A stretch of 64,000 bases of DNA from an uncultured Bdellovibrionales bacterium (GTDB lineage Bacteria; Bdellovibrionota; Bdellovibrionia; Bdellovibrionales; UBA1609): NCBI GenBank assembly GCA_903833275.1, contig CAILEP010000016.1, positions 124,001 to 188,000 on the forward strand, given 5' to 3'. Below are positions 26,221 to 34,807 of the stretch, piece after piece. The notes under the pieces were generated by a model that saw only the letters and a program-made list of their open reading frames with translations, was not told where the DNA came from and did not search any database. The translations under genes and the position numbers were made by a program. Every line of letters begins with the position of its first letter. Within the stretch, counting starts at the first letter, position 1.

Positions 26221-27039
26221 TCAGCCCAGCACTTTGCCATCTTTCAAAGTAAGACTGAATTGCACCACATGGTCGTTCATATTTTGATTTGTCTCGTCGG
26301 CAGCACGCACGAGATTAAGAAGAAGATCAATATGACTATAGATAATGTCTCTATATCTTTCTGAAATTCGCCGAATCATCATTTTTTCATACGGCGTATT
26401 TAATTTAAGGCGTTTGCCGATATTTGTTGTCCAAATATCAATAAGTTCATATTTTTTTGAGATCTCGTCAGGCACATCTTTCGGAAAGACCAATTCTTTA
26501 GAAGAAGATGTCATTTTATTATTTGTTAAATGCACCAAATTATTCTCTTCAAGGTCTTTAACTACTTTGGTTGCGTTTTTAATTTCATACTTATTGGCGA
26601 CCTCATCTAAATCAACCGGCACTCGAGCTAGGGTCACTACTGTAAAAATTAAATAGTGATCTTCAGACTTGGTAATGGCATTAATTTGACTGTAATTTAA
26701 CTCTATTTGCTTTTGTATAGTCCGCTGTACGGCGCCCGCCAGAGAAGCTACTCGCTTCACTGATTTAGCAGATTCGAACTTAAAATATTCTTTTTTAGAC
26801 GGAAAGAGATCCTGGCAATAACTAAAAAGCAGGTTTTTAGAAAGTTCAGTGTCGCCAATTGCCTTGGCTATTGTTTCGACAATCTCTGGTGATGGCACCG
26901 CCGATTCAGCTTCAATTTTTGTGTAATAGATATATGAGCATTGAATGTTCGTTCGAGTTTTAAGAAACTTAAAATAGAAACTTCGTGCCGAGCTAAACCC
27001 AAAACTTTCTCGTATGTTAATAAGGGTTTTGCCTATCAT
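26221..27039 (-). CDS. Helix-turn-helix regulator, TIGR02147/DUF4423-like
   Basis: This 272-residue protein is taken from the ATG at 27039 (KTLINIRESFGF), a natural start for an HTH region; the TTG at 27084 is less likely. The N-terminal 80 residues form a Cro/XRE-like helical region (SARSFYFKFLKT..., PSPEIVETIAKAIGD). The rest resembles the C-terminal region of regulators common in Bdellovibrio relatives, with a winged-helix-like EVANKYEIKNATKVVKDLEENNLV segment and a final amphipathic helix. Lower GC than the flanks suggests a different history. It is divergent from a small exported-protein gene about 100 bp away, a likely target. Confidence 0.6.
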   Translation of the reverse strand: MIGKTLINIRESFGFSSARSFYFKFLKTRTNIQCSYIYYTKIEAESAVPSPEIVETIAKAIGDTELSKNLLFSYCQDLFPSKKEYFKFESAKSVKRVASLAGAVQRTIQKQIELNYSQINAITKSEDHYLIFTVVTLARVPVDLDEVANKYEIKNATKVVKDLEENNLVHLTNNKMTSSSKELVFPKDVPDEISKKYELIDIWTTNIGKRLKLNTPYEKMMIRRISERYRDIIYSHIDLLLNLVRAADETNQNMNDHVVQFSLTLKDGKVLG

Positions 27040-27142
27040 ATGTATAGTATCGGGCAATTGTTGCCTAAAATGAAGCTCAACCAAGGTCTGGGTTTTCGTT
27101 TATAAAGACCGTGAACCATAACGAAAATGGGAGTTCATTTAT

Positions 27143-27526
27143 ATGCGAATTAATATCATCATGGCTCTGTGTCTATTAGGTAGCTCATTTTGCTTTGCTA
27201 ACGGAATTGAAAAAAAGTTGGATCAAGTCGTTTGCACCTCTAGAGACGGAAGAACCCAGATCACTGTTTCTGCACCCAATGGCGGGGCGGGGCCATCTAC
27301 CTCAACTTACAATGATATGAGACTGAAAACGGTGAGGTCTTCGCCTTTTGAGGTTCTCGAAGGGTTTTCAGGAGATCATGATAATTTTCAATCAACCCAG
27401 CTAACACTAATGGCTGGTGATGATTCGAACGCAAAGCCCGCTGTTTTGATTTTTCAAGACCACGTTGACCGTGTGGGATATATGCCACCAGAAGTGACAC
27501 AACTTAACTGCGAACCTAAAAAATAG
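27143..27526 (+). CDS. Small exported protein, unknown function
   Basis: This 127-residue protein has a signal peptide (RINIIMALCLLGSSFCFANG). The mature region of about 105 residues has two cysteines (VVCTSRDGR near the start, LNCEPKK at the end), consistent with one disulphide closing a small beta domain. GGGAG precedes the start at a long spacing. It is divergent from the HTH regulator gene. I do not recognise the family. Confidence 0.65.
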   Translation: MRINIIMALCLLGSSFCFANGIEKKLDQVVCTSRDGRTQITVSAPNGGAGPSTSTYNDMRLKTVRSSPFEVLEGFSGDHDNFQSTQLTLMAGDDSNAKPAVLIFQDHVDRVGYMPPEVTQLNCEPKK

Positions 27527-27548
27527 TGATTTGGTTTTGCCGACCTAG

Positions 27549-27668
27549 CGGGTACCAGAAAATATTTTAAGAACCCTCAAACTAAAGGCCAAATCTCAGG
27601 GCAAAAAATATCAGACTCTGATCATTGAGACATTGAGAGCACTTGCAAATGACCCTAAGCCCTTGTAG
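27549..27668 (+). pseudogene. Remnant of a ribbon-helix-helix (CopG-type) antitoxin
   Basis: The 39 codons between two stop codons translate to RVPENILRTLKLKAKSQGKK followed by YQTLIIETLRALA, the strand-helix-helix core and conserved YQTLI turn of CopG-like antitoxins. No start codon is in frame and the usual N-terminal 20-40 residues and any toxin gene are absent. It is best read as the 3' debris of a lost toxin-antitoxin locus. Confidence 0.55.
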
Positions 27669-27735
27669 GCGGTAGCGAAACTTTCACCTGCCCGGGCTCA
27701 CTGGGTTCTTTCTTCTTTTAGTGGAGCATTTTGGG

Positions 27736-27741
27736 GATAAT
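27736..27741 (+). promoter_or_regulatory. Possible -10 element for the structured RNA, copy B
   Basis: GATAAT lies 6 nt before the first base of the predicted RNA fold at 27747, the right distance for a start point at the fold boundary. The -35 region is poor (TTCTTT). In copy A the corresponding GATTTT is at 13430. Confidence 0.3.
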
Positions 27742-27746
27742 TGCAG

Positions 27747-27816
27747 TTTCAGTCAACAGACGGCCGCCCACAGTAGCGGGACGGTTGCTGAAACCCGTTG
27801 CGGGGGCGGAGACCCG
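27747..27816 (+). ncRNA. Structured RNA candidate, copy B (predicted pseudoknot)
   Basis: This is the second copy of the element at 13443. Stem 1 pairs TTTCAG-T-CAAC (27747-27757) with GTTGCTGAAA (27784-27793). Stem 2 pairs CCGCCC (27764-27769) with GGGCGG (27804-27809). Compared with copy A, stem 2 changes on both sides and stays fully paired, while the loops ACAGTAG, GGGAC and GAGACC are unchanged. It ends about 150 nt before an exported-protein gene on the same strand. Confidence 0.55.
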
Positions 27817-27968
27817 GTAAAGTTAATTATCCACAAAAAGAAGAAAGACGGCTCCGCTGTCAAAACTTTCGACAAGCCTGTTACTTCTACACCCCATCTT
27901 TCAAACGCCAACCCGAACCGCTATAATCGCACTTAATATTTCGATAACCTTTGCAATCGGAGACGATT

Positions 27969-28538
27969 ATGAAAATCACGGTTTTTGGGCTTTTAACAAT
28001 GGGTTTACTTCTCTCGACGGCCAGTTCTTATGCTGGGCCCGAGATCGACAAAATTTTAAGTAATAAAATTTGTTCTGAAGTCGTCAGCGCTCAACTAGCA
28101 AAACGGGCTACCTTGGGTTCAACAGCCACTTTCAGCGGCGACCATTGTTTTGCAGAAGCGGCAAGCGACATCGTCGGCGTATTTAGAGCGATGGCTGACA
28201 TAATGTATACGGCTGACGAGAAGGGCCCGAAATATTCTGCCACCATGAATGATCTGAACGTTTCTGATATTTGCTCGATCTACACAAACTACAGCGATTA
28301 CCAAAAATATAAAACCCAAGAGCAAATTATTGACGCTAAAGACCCAAACTGCGATCAAAAGTTTTTTCACGACCAGCTTGAGGCTCTTGCAGGTCACATC
28401 AATGCCTCTCGCTATTTAGATCAGCCCAATATGTTTACGATTTCGAGCCAAGGTTTGCCGAGTTCAATGATTCTCACCTGGGGCAATCTCATTCGGTGTT
28501 CGAATTCTGAACACAGTCAGACTGGTTTTTGGAAATAG
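27969..28538 (+). CDS. Exported protein, unknown function
   Basis: This 189-residue protein starts at the ATG at 27969, which has CGGAG upstream and opens a signal peptide (KITVFGLLTMGLLLSTASSYAG). The mature protein is mostly helical with five cysteines (NKICSEVV, GDHCFAEA, SDICSIY, DPNCDQK, LIRCSNS), mostly in acidic or polar contexts, so disulphides are likely. No family is recognised. It lies downstream of structured RNA copy B, which may control it. Confidence 0.65.
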   Translation: MKITVFGLLTMGLLLSTASSYAGPEIDKILSNKICSEVVSAQLAKRATLGSTATFSGDHCFAEAASDIVGVFRAMADIMYTADEKGPKYSATMNDLNVSDICSIYTNYSDYQKYKTQEQIIDAKDPNCDQKFFHDQLEALAGHINASRYLDQPNMFTISSQGLPSSMILTWGNLIRCSNSEHSQTGFWK

Positions 28539-28542
28539 AGTT

Positions 28543-28570
28543 GGGCTCGTCACTTTTAAAAGGCGAGCCC
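28543..28570. terminator. Hairpin between convergent genes
   Basis: GGGCTCG (28543-28549) pairs with CGAGCCC (28564-28570) around a 14-nt loop, 5 nt past the stop of the exported-protein gene and just before the end of the convergent glycosidase gene. It could serve both directions. Confidence 0.5.
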
Positions 28571-28575
28571 CAGAA

Positions 28576-31002
28576 CTAGGGCGCAATCAAATAGGTATAA
28601 ACTTTGGCACATGGGGCGCTCGGGCAATTCAATAGAAGGCCTGTCGCCATTAGCGTCGCCCCCGGGTATTTTGTCGAGACCCCGGGGCTATCTAAATCAC
28701 TCACTAAATAATTTGCGGCCGAATTGAGACCTTGCAGCACATAACTAAATGCCGCGGGGGCGGTCGTGCTTCGCCGAAAACCTTGAACTAAACCGGCGTT
28801 TAAATCTGGGCGATCAAATTGCCAACCCACCCAAACACTCGAGCTACCGGTGTAATCGGGTATTGTACCGTTTGACTGCCCAGCTGGTGGCGCACTCGCA
28901 ACCGCCGGAAAAGCTTTTTGCGAATAACTTATCGGATAATAGTCGCCGGTGAATATCTCTGAAAGTGGAGTATTGGGGCCGAGTGGCGAGGTGGCCCCGA
29001 ATAAAGCGCCCGTTTCAATTTTGAGTAAATTGAGCTGATCGGCGGGCAGATTCAACCAATTGAAAGCATAGGCCGATGACCAACCATAGCCGCTACGAAT
29101 TTTATACTGAAGCGGATATTGGCTACCATCGGGGTCTGACCCTCTGCCTTGAAGTGGCAGCCAATACGACAAACCCAACATTTGCTCTTGCTGCTCGACC
29201 GCATCCCAAACGCGATCTGAACGCCAAAGTGCGACCGTTCGACTCAGGGCCTCGAAATCAAGTCGACGCCCACCTGAAGCGCAGTTATCAATAATCAAGC
29301 CCGGAAAGTGGTTTCGCAATTCGTCCCAAAAATTATAAAGCCCAAAAATATATTTGGCCTCGGTAAGGCCGGCTCGCTGAAGACCTAGCGAACTCGAACT
29401 GGCCGCGTCGGCATTCTGCCAGTATTTGAGAATCTGGTTTATGTTCATGTCTTGACGAAAAATATTAATTTGGTATCGCGAAATTTGATTCTCGATAAGT
29501 GAAACCATCGCGCCCGGCGTTTTCGCATTAGTTGAACTGATAGCAGGGTTTGAAAAATCAACGAGCCCAAAAATAATCGAGTCATTGAGCGCTTTCACTG
29601 GGTCAGCGAGTAGCCAGCCACTATTATTATATAAACTAAAGTTTAGAGCGGGCTGCGACATTCTTTCGGGCTCAAACCACAAGAGCGATTTGAGACCGGC
29701 ATTGGCCGCGGCTTGCGAAACCGGCAAATACCCAGATGCAAATCGGGCCGGGTCAGCCACCCAGTCGCCCAGGCCGCTCAACCACAAATTATCGGCGCTC
29801 GAGGTCAAGAGCTGATTGTACAAAGAAGAATTTTGCGCGCTGGTGACGACGGGGTACCAACCAGTGTCAGCCCACCAAGTATTGAGCGCGAGCCCCGAGG
29901 CGCTGACCGCATTGATGGCCGAAATCAATTCGCTAGCGCTATTAGCCTCCCACGGGTGGCCGAGCGCGCCGTTTGAGGCCGCGGCGATTGGCTTCAGTGC
30001 TGTGCCGTCTGCGTTCTTCGGATAAAAATGTTTCTGCATCAGTTGCCTGAAATAATTTTGACCCGCAACTCGATTGCCCTTGGCCCAAGGCATCGCCAGA
30101 ACTGATGGAGTACGAACACTCTCACCTGGCAATAGTTGCGCCGAAAAAGTTTCTTGCCCGGCTTTAAAACCCATATTCGTACCTGTAGCGTCGACCGCGA
30201 ATTGCGCGTGCCACTGGCCCGACCAACCGATGGCCAGCACGACACCACCGCCGCCATTTTGTTCTATCGCAAAATACGGCAAACGCCCACTCGACGACCG
30301 GCCTTGAGAAGAACTCCAACCAATGGACCCGTTTTTGGCCAATACCGTCTGCTGCGGAGTAAAGTCACTGACAGTTGGCGTTGCCGTCGACCCATCTGAG
30401 CTCGAAGAATCGCCAAGCGCGCCCGAGGCCGAGTCGACCACGGCCCAACCCGTGGCGTTGAGAAAACCCAAATCGGCGACATTCACCTTACTGATCGGCG
30501 CCGAAATAAGCACCTGACCGATATTTTCAAAAGAGAGATACCATTCGACCGCTGAATAATTTGGGTTGTCGTTAAAAATCATCATGTGAACAGAGACTTT
30601 TAATACTCCAGACGGGTCAATGTAAGACCAGGTCATTGGGTCATTCGTAGGGGCTTGATATTGCCAATTCAGAAATGGTTGGCCACCGTAGACAAACGAA
30701 AATGGAATCGACGCCGTGGTCGCGTCAAAACTGTAAGGCTGATTAAGCGGGGGCGCAGTGAAGAAATTATTGTACGCATGAAGAATCGGCAGCGGAGTTT
30801 TTGAAGGCGGCAAGCCCGTGATCGTCGTGGCTGGTGCACCGCCACTCGTCGAGGTTTGAGGCGAAGGACGGGTGACTGGCGAAGGCGTCGCCACAAAGCT
30901 ACTGCAGTTCTCAAAAACAACTGAGACTAAAATAAGAAGCGCCGCCAGGCCCAACCCGCCGCGAGTCATTCTAGATTTCATTTTGAAGCGATTCAAATTC
31001 AC
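28576..31002 (-). CDS. Lipoprotein alpha-galactosidase-like glycoside hydrolase (GH36 type)
   Basis: This 808-residue protein starts at a GTG preceded by AAAGG. The signal ends VVFENCSS (lipobox Cys about 33), placing the enzyme on the outer face of a membrane. After a Pro/Thr/Ser linker comes a beta-rich N-terminal domain and then a GH-D clan barrel with the nucleophile Asp in FRQDMNINQ (about 518) and the acid/base Asp in ALWRSDRVWD (about 595), preceded by DNCASGGRRLD. It should hydrolyse alpha-galactosides or related alpha-linked sugars. No sugar transporter or repressor is adjacent, unlike typical catabolic melibiase loci, so a role on polymers such as prey polysaccharide is possible (inference). 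Confidence 0.8.
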   Translation of the reverse strand: MNLNRFKMKSRMTRGGLGLAALLILVSVVFENCSSFVATPSPVTRPSPQTSTSGGAPATTITGLPPSKTPLPILHAYNNFFTAPPLNQPYSFDATTASIPFSFVYGGQPFLNWQYQAPTNDPMTWSYIDPSGVLKVSVHMMIFNDNPNYSAVEWYLSFENIGQVLISAPISKVNVADLGFLNATGWAVVDSASGALGDSSSSDGSTATPTVSDFTPQQTVLAKNGSIGWSSSQGRSSSGRLPYFAIEQNGGGGVVLAIGWSGQWHAQFAVDATGTNMGFKAGQETFSAQLLPGESVRTPSVLAMPWAKGNRVAGQNYFRQLMQKHFYPKNADGTALKPIAAASNGALGHPWEANSASELISAINAVSASGLALNTWWADTGWYPVVTSAQNSSLYNQLLTSSADNLWLSGLGDWVADPARFASGYLPVSQAAANAGLKSLLWFEPERMSQPALNFSLYNNSGWLLADPVKALNDSIIFGLVDFSNPAISSTNAKTPGAMVSLIENQISRYQINIFRQDMNINQILKYWQNADAASSSSLGLQRAGLTEAKYIFGLYNFWDELRNHFPGLIIDNCASGGRRLDFEALSRTVALWRSDRVWDAVEQQEQMLGLSYWLPLQGRGSDPDGSQYPLQYKIRSGYGWSSAYAFNWLNLPADQLNLLKIETGALFGATSPLGPNTPLSEIFTGDYYPISYSQKAFPAVASAPPAGQSNGTIPDYTGSSSVWVGWQFDRPDLNAGLVQGFRRSTTAPAAFSYVLQGLNSAANYLVSDLDSPGVSTKYPGATLMATGLLLNCPSAPCAKVYTYLIAP

Positions 31003-31029
31003 ACACCTTTCTGCAGAGATCTTTCTAAA

Positions 31030-32301
31030 CTAATGCGCGCGCTTACTATTTTCGGCCGAGACGTCTGCGCCGAGCTCGGTCACCTTGTCGCCAGAACCGT
31101 AAATGTGTTTGAGTAGCGTCGCCAGGCGATTGCCGCCCCAATACAATCTCTCGTTAATGGTGACGATATTAGTGTCGTAGTATTTCTGGCCAACTTGAAA
31201 CGCCGAATAGGCTGCACTTCGCCCTACGCCGATTTTTCTATCATCGCGGCAGCGATTGGTGACACTGCTCGTTTGGCTACTCGTCACATCGTTCGCGACC
31301 TGCGCGATGGCACGAGCGCCTTTCTTGGTCTTTTTCTTGGCTATATTTGTGTCATCCCAAAAAGTATAGACCTGTGGCATATAGCAGATCGATTCGTTGG
31401 CCCAATTTACTGGGCCGTTTGAGTCATCAATATTAACGGCGCTTTCAGGTGCGACAGTGACACATTTGGCATCGGCACTTTGTTTTTTACCCGACATTGT
31501 TTGCACGAGCTTTGCGGCATAGGCGGCGTTTGAAACAAATGGGCTGTTGCCGGGGTCGCGAAGCAGTAGGCTGGTGTCCCAGGCTTGGTGCAATTCGTGA
31601 TTGCTGCAAGTGGCGGGGTCCGTCGGTTTACACCAAGAGGCCGCTGGGTCTTTTTCTTCGCCAAAGAAAACGATGTATTGATCGTTGCCACCAAGGTCGC
31701 AGGCCGCGCCCGAATGCAAAGGCTGATGGATGTCGCCTACAAAGTGAATGAGAAATTCAAGCGCTTCTTTTTTACAGTTATGCCCAACTTTTTTAAGGCA
31801 CTCTGTCTTCCAGTTCGTAAAAGATGAAACCCCATTGAGCCCACTAGCCAGTTCGTTCTTTAATGTGTGCGCGAGGCCCGCGATGATAACGGCGAGGTCA
31901 CCTTGAAAAAAATCTTTGCCTGAGGGGTCTGAGACATATTCAGTATTGTCGGTATTAATAAAATGCCAATTCGCGGTGAACCTGTAGGCGTCGCAAATGG
32001 CGCTACTCTGGCCTGTCTTGTAACTCGGGTCTTTGACATAAGGCGCTTCACTGCATTGGCGCGATTGTGATTTAACTTTGTCAGGCCAAGTGGCGGCCTG
32101 GTCAATCTTGGTGTCACCCAAAATGGCTTGCACGGCTTTCAGGGCTTGCGCTGCCTGGGCATCACCGTGATCACTTTGCGCGGTGAGAACCTGCTGAGCG
32201 ACCAGCGCGACAATCGAGTGCCCCTGATCGCCCCAAGAATAGCCTTCGCTTGAAAATAAAAGAAAAAGAATTGCCGCACCAAAGTTCAAATACGTTTTCA
32301 T
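31030..32301 (-). CDS. Secreted S1/P1-type nuclease
   Basis: This 423-residue protein has a signal peptide whose cleavage would expose Trp23 (SWGDQGHSIVALVAQQ). Mature S1/P1 nucleases begin with that Trp, whose main chain binds zinc. Further zinc ligands are seen in NWHFINTD, FLIHFVGDIHQPLHSG and NHELHQAWD. These trinuclear-zinc enzymes degrade single-stranded DNA and RNA and remove 3'-phosphates. At 423 residues it is longer than the usual 270-300 residues, with an insertion after the last ligand that contains a Lys-rich KKKTKKGAR segment. AAAGG precedes the ATG. It is divergent from an HNH nuclease lipoprotein gene 195 bp away. Confidence 0.85.
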   Translation of the reverse strand: MKTYLNFGAAILFLLFSSEGYSWGDQGHSIVALVAQQVLTAQSDHGDAQAAQALKAVQAILGDTKIDQAATWPDKVKSQSRQCSEAPYVKDPSYKTGQSSAICDAYRFTANWHFINTDNTEYVSDPSGKDFFQGDLAVIIAGLAHTLKNELASGLNGVSSFTNWKTECLKKVGHNCKKEALEFLIHFVGDIHQPLHSGAACDLGGNDQYIVFFGEEKDPAASWCKPTDPATCSNHELHQAWDTSLLLRDPGNSPFVSNAAYAAKLVQTMSGKKQSADAKCVTVAPESAVNIDDSNGPVNWANESICYMPQVYTFWDDTNIAKKKTKKGARAIAQVANDVTSSQTSSVTNRCRDDRKIGVGRSAAYSAFQVGQKYYDTNIVTINERLYWGGNRLATLLKHIYGSGDKVTELGADVSAENSKRAH

Positions 32302-32496
32302 TCTGAGCCTTTCAATTTTAACGATGCCCGCGCACTCAATTTAATTGTCTCGCACTATTTGAATTTACGTCACCTGGCCCAGCCGATAGTCGCGCCAGGC
32401 TTAACAGCTCTCAAAACCTTTTTGGTTTTGGACTAAGGCCTGTGGATATTCTAGCAGATCCAAATAAAATTAAATGATCACGACAATGGGGTATAA

Positions 32497-33360
32497 ATGA
32501 AAATATTGTGGTCAACTCTCTCAATACTTGCGCTATTTTTTATTGGCTGTGCGACGACCCCAAAAACTGACAATCACAAGATCGATAATTCGAAAGCCGC
32601 GACGGCAAAAGTAGAAAAGCGCCACATCGCCGGCGCGCCGAGCACAGTGCAAAACCGTGTTGGCACTTACCCCGACCCTGCCACCATAAAGGGCAATGAT
32701 TGGATTGGCGTAGTGCCCGATAGATCACTGACCCCCGGCGCTATCGACCCTTGCTATCACGCCAAAGAAATTTGCTGCAAAGGCTGCACCACGACTGGGC
32801 GTAGAAATACCACGACGAGCGAAAAAGACACCGACCTCTCAGAGTACGTTAACCAAATTGCTGCATACAAAAACCCAAACGGAGTTCTCAACGTCGACCA
32901 CAAAGACGGCGAGCCCAATCACGAAATTGATCACTTAATATCGCTTGAAATTGGCGGCGCTGACGATATTCACAATTTGTGGCCCCAACCGTTTCAATCT
33001 ACAATTGCAGGCGCAACTGATAAGGACAAAATTGAGAATCATAGCAAGGCCGAAATGTGCGCGATCTTAGAATCAAAAGGCGAGCTCGCCGCCGATAGCT
33101 ACCAAGCAATGATACAACGAGTGATTTCGGCCGGCTATACGATTGAGAATGGTGAGCTCGTACCCCCAACAGTTAGTTGGTACACCCTCTATTTCGCTGA
33201 CGTCTTAAAAAATACCGATAGCCACGGCAAGCTCAACCCCGACGCCGAAATTTCGTACGCGGCAACCCTTGAACAATTGAAGGCGATAATTAAGAAGCTA
33301 CCGGCTCCGACCGAAATACCTTCAAAAGAAGGCTGCGTAGCCCCGCAAATTAGCGATTAG
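32497..33360 (+). CDS. Lipoprotein with HNH endonuclease motif
   Basis: This 287-residue protein has a lipoprotein signal ending FIGC (Cys about 19). A central four-Cys cluster (DPCYHAKEICCKGC at about 87-100) precedes the HNH-like core NHEIDHLISLEIGGADDIHNLWPQP at about 141-165, with Asp-His then Asn, typical of metal-dependent nucleases annotated as HNH. The anchor places it outside the cytoplasm, so the target would be extracellular or prey DNA. GGGG precedes the ATG. A TTGCCC/GGGCAA hairpin (33393-33418) follows the stop and separates it from the phosphoesterase gene. The 195-bp upstream region shared with the S1/P1 gene has a CAAAACC/GGTTTTG hairpin at 32412-32430. Confidence 0.75.
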   Translation: MKILWSTLSILALFFIGCATTPKTDNHKIDNSKAATAKVEKRHIAGAPSTVQNRVGTYPDPATIKGNDWIGVVPDRSLTPGAIDPCYHAKEICCKGCTTTGRRNTTTSEKDTDLSEYVNQIAAYKNPNGVLNVDHKDGEPNHEIDHLISLEIGGADDIHNLWPQPFQSTIAGATDKDKIENHSKAEMCAILESKGELAADSYQAMIQRVISAGYTIENGELVPPTVSWYTLYFADVLKNTDSHGKLNPDAEISYAATLEQLKAIIKKLPAPTEIPSKEGCVAPQISD

Positions 33361-33429
33361 AAAAAATATCCTGTTAATGCCAGACTAAACCCTTGCCCCT
33401 ATCAAAAAACACGGGCAATACCAATCACA

Positions 33430-34698
33430 ATGAGTTTTCAAAAAGCCAAATTTAGTCTACTTGCCGCCGCAATTGCGCTGACCTCATTTGCTGCGGCTTT
33501 GCCGGCCTACGCTCAAGCGCAGTGTTCGAAGAAAATGGGCTATGTGCCCAGCCCGCAACGAAAAATCGGCCATCGTGAAAAAAATAACCCGATTGAGCAT
33601 ATCGTGGTTTTGATTCAAGAAAATCATAGTTTCGATAATTACTTTGGCAAACTCAATCAGAAGAAATATTACGGATCAGAAGTCGATGGCATTTCGGCAT
33701 CTCACTCTAACCCCGACTTGAACGGAAGCATGGTTTCGGCCTTTCATGAAACGACGCTTTGTGCTGACGACCCCGAACACGGCTGGGACGCCATCCATCA
33801 AGAATGGAACCACGGCAAAATGGACGGCTTCGTAAAAATAAATGGTAAAAAGGCCATGGGTTATTACGACGACAGCGACCTCCCCTTCTATTATGCACTG
33901 GCCAATCGTTTTTCGATTGCAGATCGCTACTTTTGCTCAAGCCTCACGCAGACCTATCCGAATCGCTTCTATTTTTACGCCGGCACTTCGTTTGGACAAG
34001 TCGCCAACATCGACCCCGTGGCCCCAGATGATTATTCACAGAAAACAATTTTTGATGTGCTAAATAAAAACGCAATTTCGTGGAAGTATTATAAAAGCGC
34101 CCAAGGCTACTTAGAGCTCTTCAAAAAGCTCAATCGTGAAAACAGTGAAAAAATGACTTCGGTCGAAAGCTTCAAAGCCGATCTTCAGAACGGACAACTG
34201 CCCGCAGTCGTTCTGATTGACGCCACTTTTGACACTGAAGATGAGCACCCCGCCAGCAATATTCAAGTTGGCCAAAAATTTGTCGCCGACCGCGTTCGCG
34301 AGTTAGTTCAAAGCCCGTACTGGAAGACCTCAGCCATGATTTTGACCTATGACGAAGGTGGCGGTTTTTTTGATCACGTCGCCCCACCAGAAGCCTGTGA
34401 GCCAGATGATATCCAGCCGATACTTGAGCCAAAGCAATCTCGCTCTAGGTTTAATCGACTCGGTGTACGCGTGCCCTTTGTGCTCATTTCGCCATGGGCT
34501 AAGAAACATTTCGTCTCGCACAAGATCTATGACCACACCTCGATTTTGCGATTTATCGAAGACACCTACAATTTGCCCGCGCTTACCAATAGAGACGCCA
34601 ACGCCAATTCGTTTGGCGATTTGCTTGATTTCAAGCACCCCCACCTGAACGCCGAATTGAATTTCGATTCAGCGCGAGTAGCGCCACAGTGTAATTAG
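33430..34698 (+). CDS. Secreted phosphoesterase, phospholipase C / acid phosphatase family
   Basis: This 422-residue protein has a signal peptide ending ALPAYAQA. The mature enzyme shows the family core: IEHIVVLIQENHSFDNYFG at about 52-68 with the catalytic-site Asn/Asp residues, DDPEHGWDAIHQEW, FSIADRYFCSSLTQTYPNR and YDEGGGFFDHVAPP at about 302-315. Relatives include bacterial phospholipases C and AcpA-type acid phosphatases. The size fits the shorter AcpA-like members. It may scavenge phosphate or attack prey lipids. It shares a strand with the HNH lipoprotein gene 70 bp upstream. The coding end is embedded in a 13-bp tandem repeat. Confidence 0.85.
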   Translation: MSFQKAKFSLLAAAIALTSFAAALPAYAQAQCSKKMGYVPSPQRKIGHREKNNPIEHIVVLIQENHSFDNYFGKLNQKKYYGSEVDGISASHSNPDLNGSMVSAFHETTLCADDPEHGWDAIHQEWNHGKMDGFVKINGKKAMGYYDDSDLPFYYALANRFSIADRYFCSSLTQTYPNRFYFYAGTSFGQVANIDPVAPDDYSQKTIFDVLNKNAISWKYYKSAQGYLELFKKLNRENSEKMTSVESFKADLQNGQLPAVVLIDATFDTEDEHPASNIQVGQKFVADRVRELVQSPYWKTSAMILTYDEGGGFFDHVAPPEACEPDDIQPILEPKQSRSRFNRLGVRVPFVLISPWAKKHFVSHKIYDHTSILRFIEDTYNLPALTNRDANANSFGDLLDFKHPHLNAELNFDSARVAPQCN

Positions 34699-34739
34699 AC
34701 TGTGTAATTAGACTGTGTAATTAGACTGTGTAATTAGAG
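34688..34739 (+). repeat. Four tandem 13-bp repeats over a stop codon
   Basis: The unit TGTGTAATTAGAC is repeated four times (starts 34688, 34701, 34714, 34727; first copy begins A, last ends G). The first copy contains the Cys-Asn-stop end of the phosphoesterase gene. The unit is not a multiple of 3 and lies almost wholly outside the coding sequence, so copy number can vary without changing the protein. Confidence 0.85.
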
Positions 34740-34807
34740 CCGTTGCCGCTTAAGTTTTTCTCAGAATGAGCCGATACGTAGGTCTATGGGCCTTGCATGA
34801 GGAGCTT

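Noticed and set aside
34688..34739. Tandem 13-bp repeat as a CRISPR array
   Set aside because: Units are contiguous without spacers and too short.
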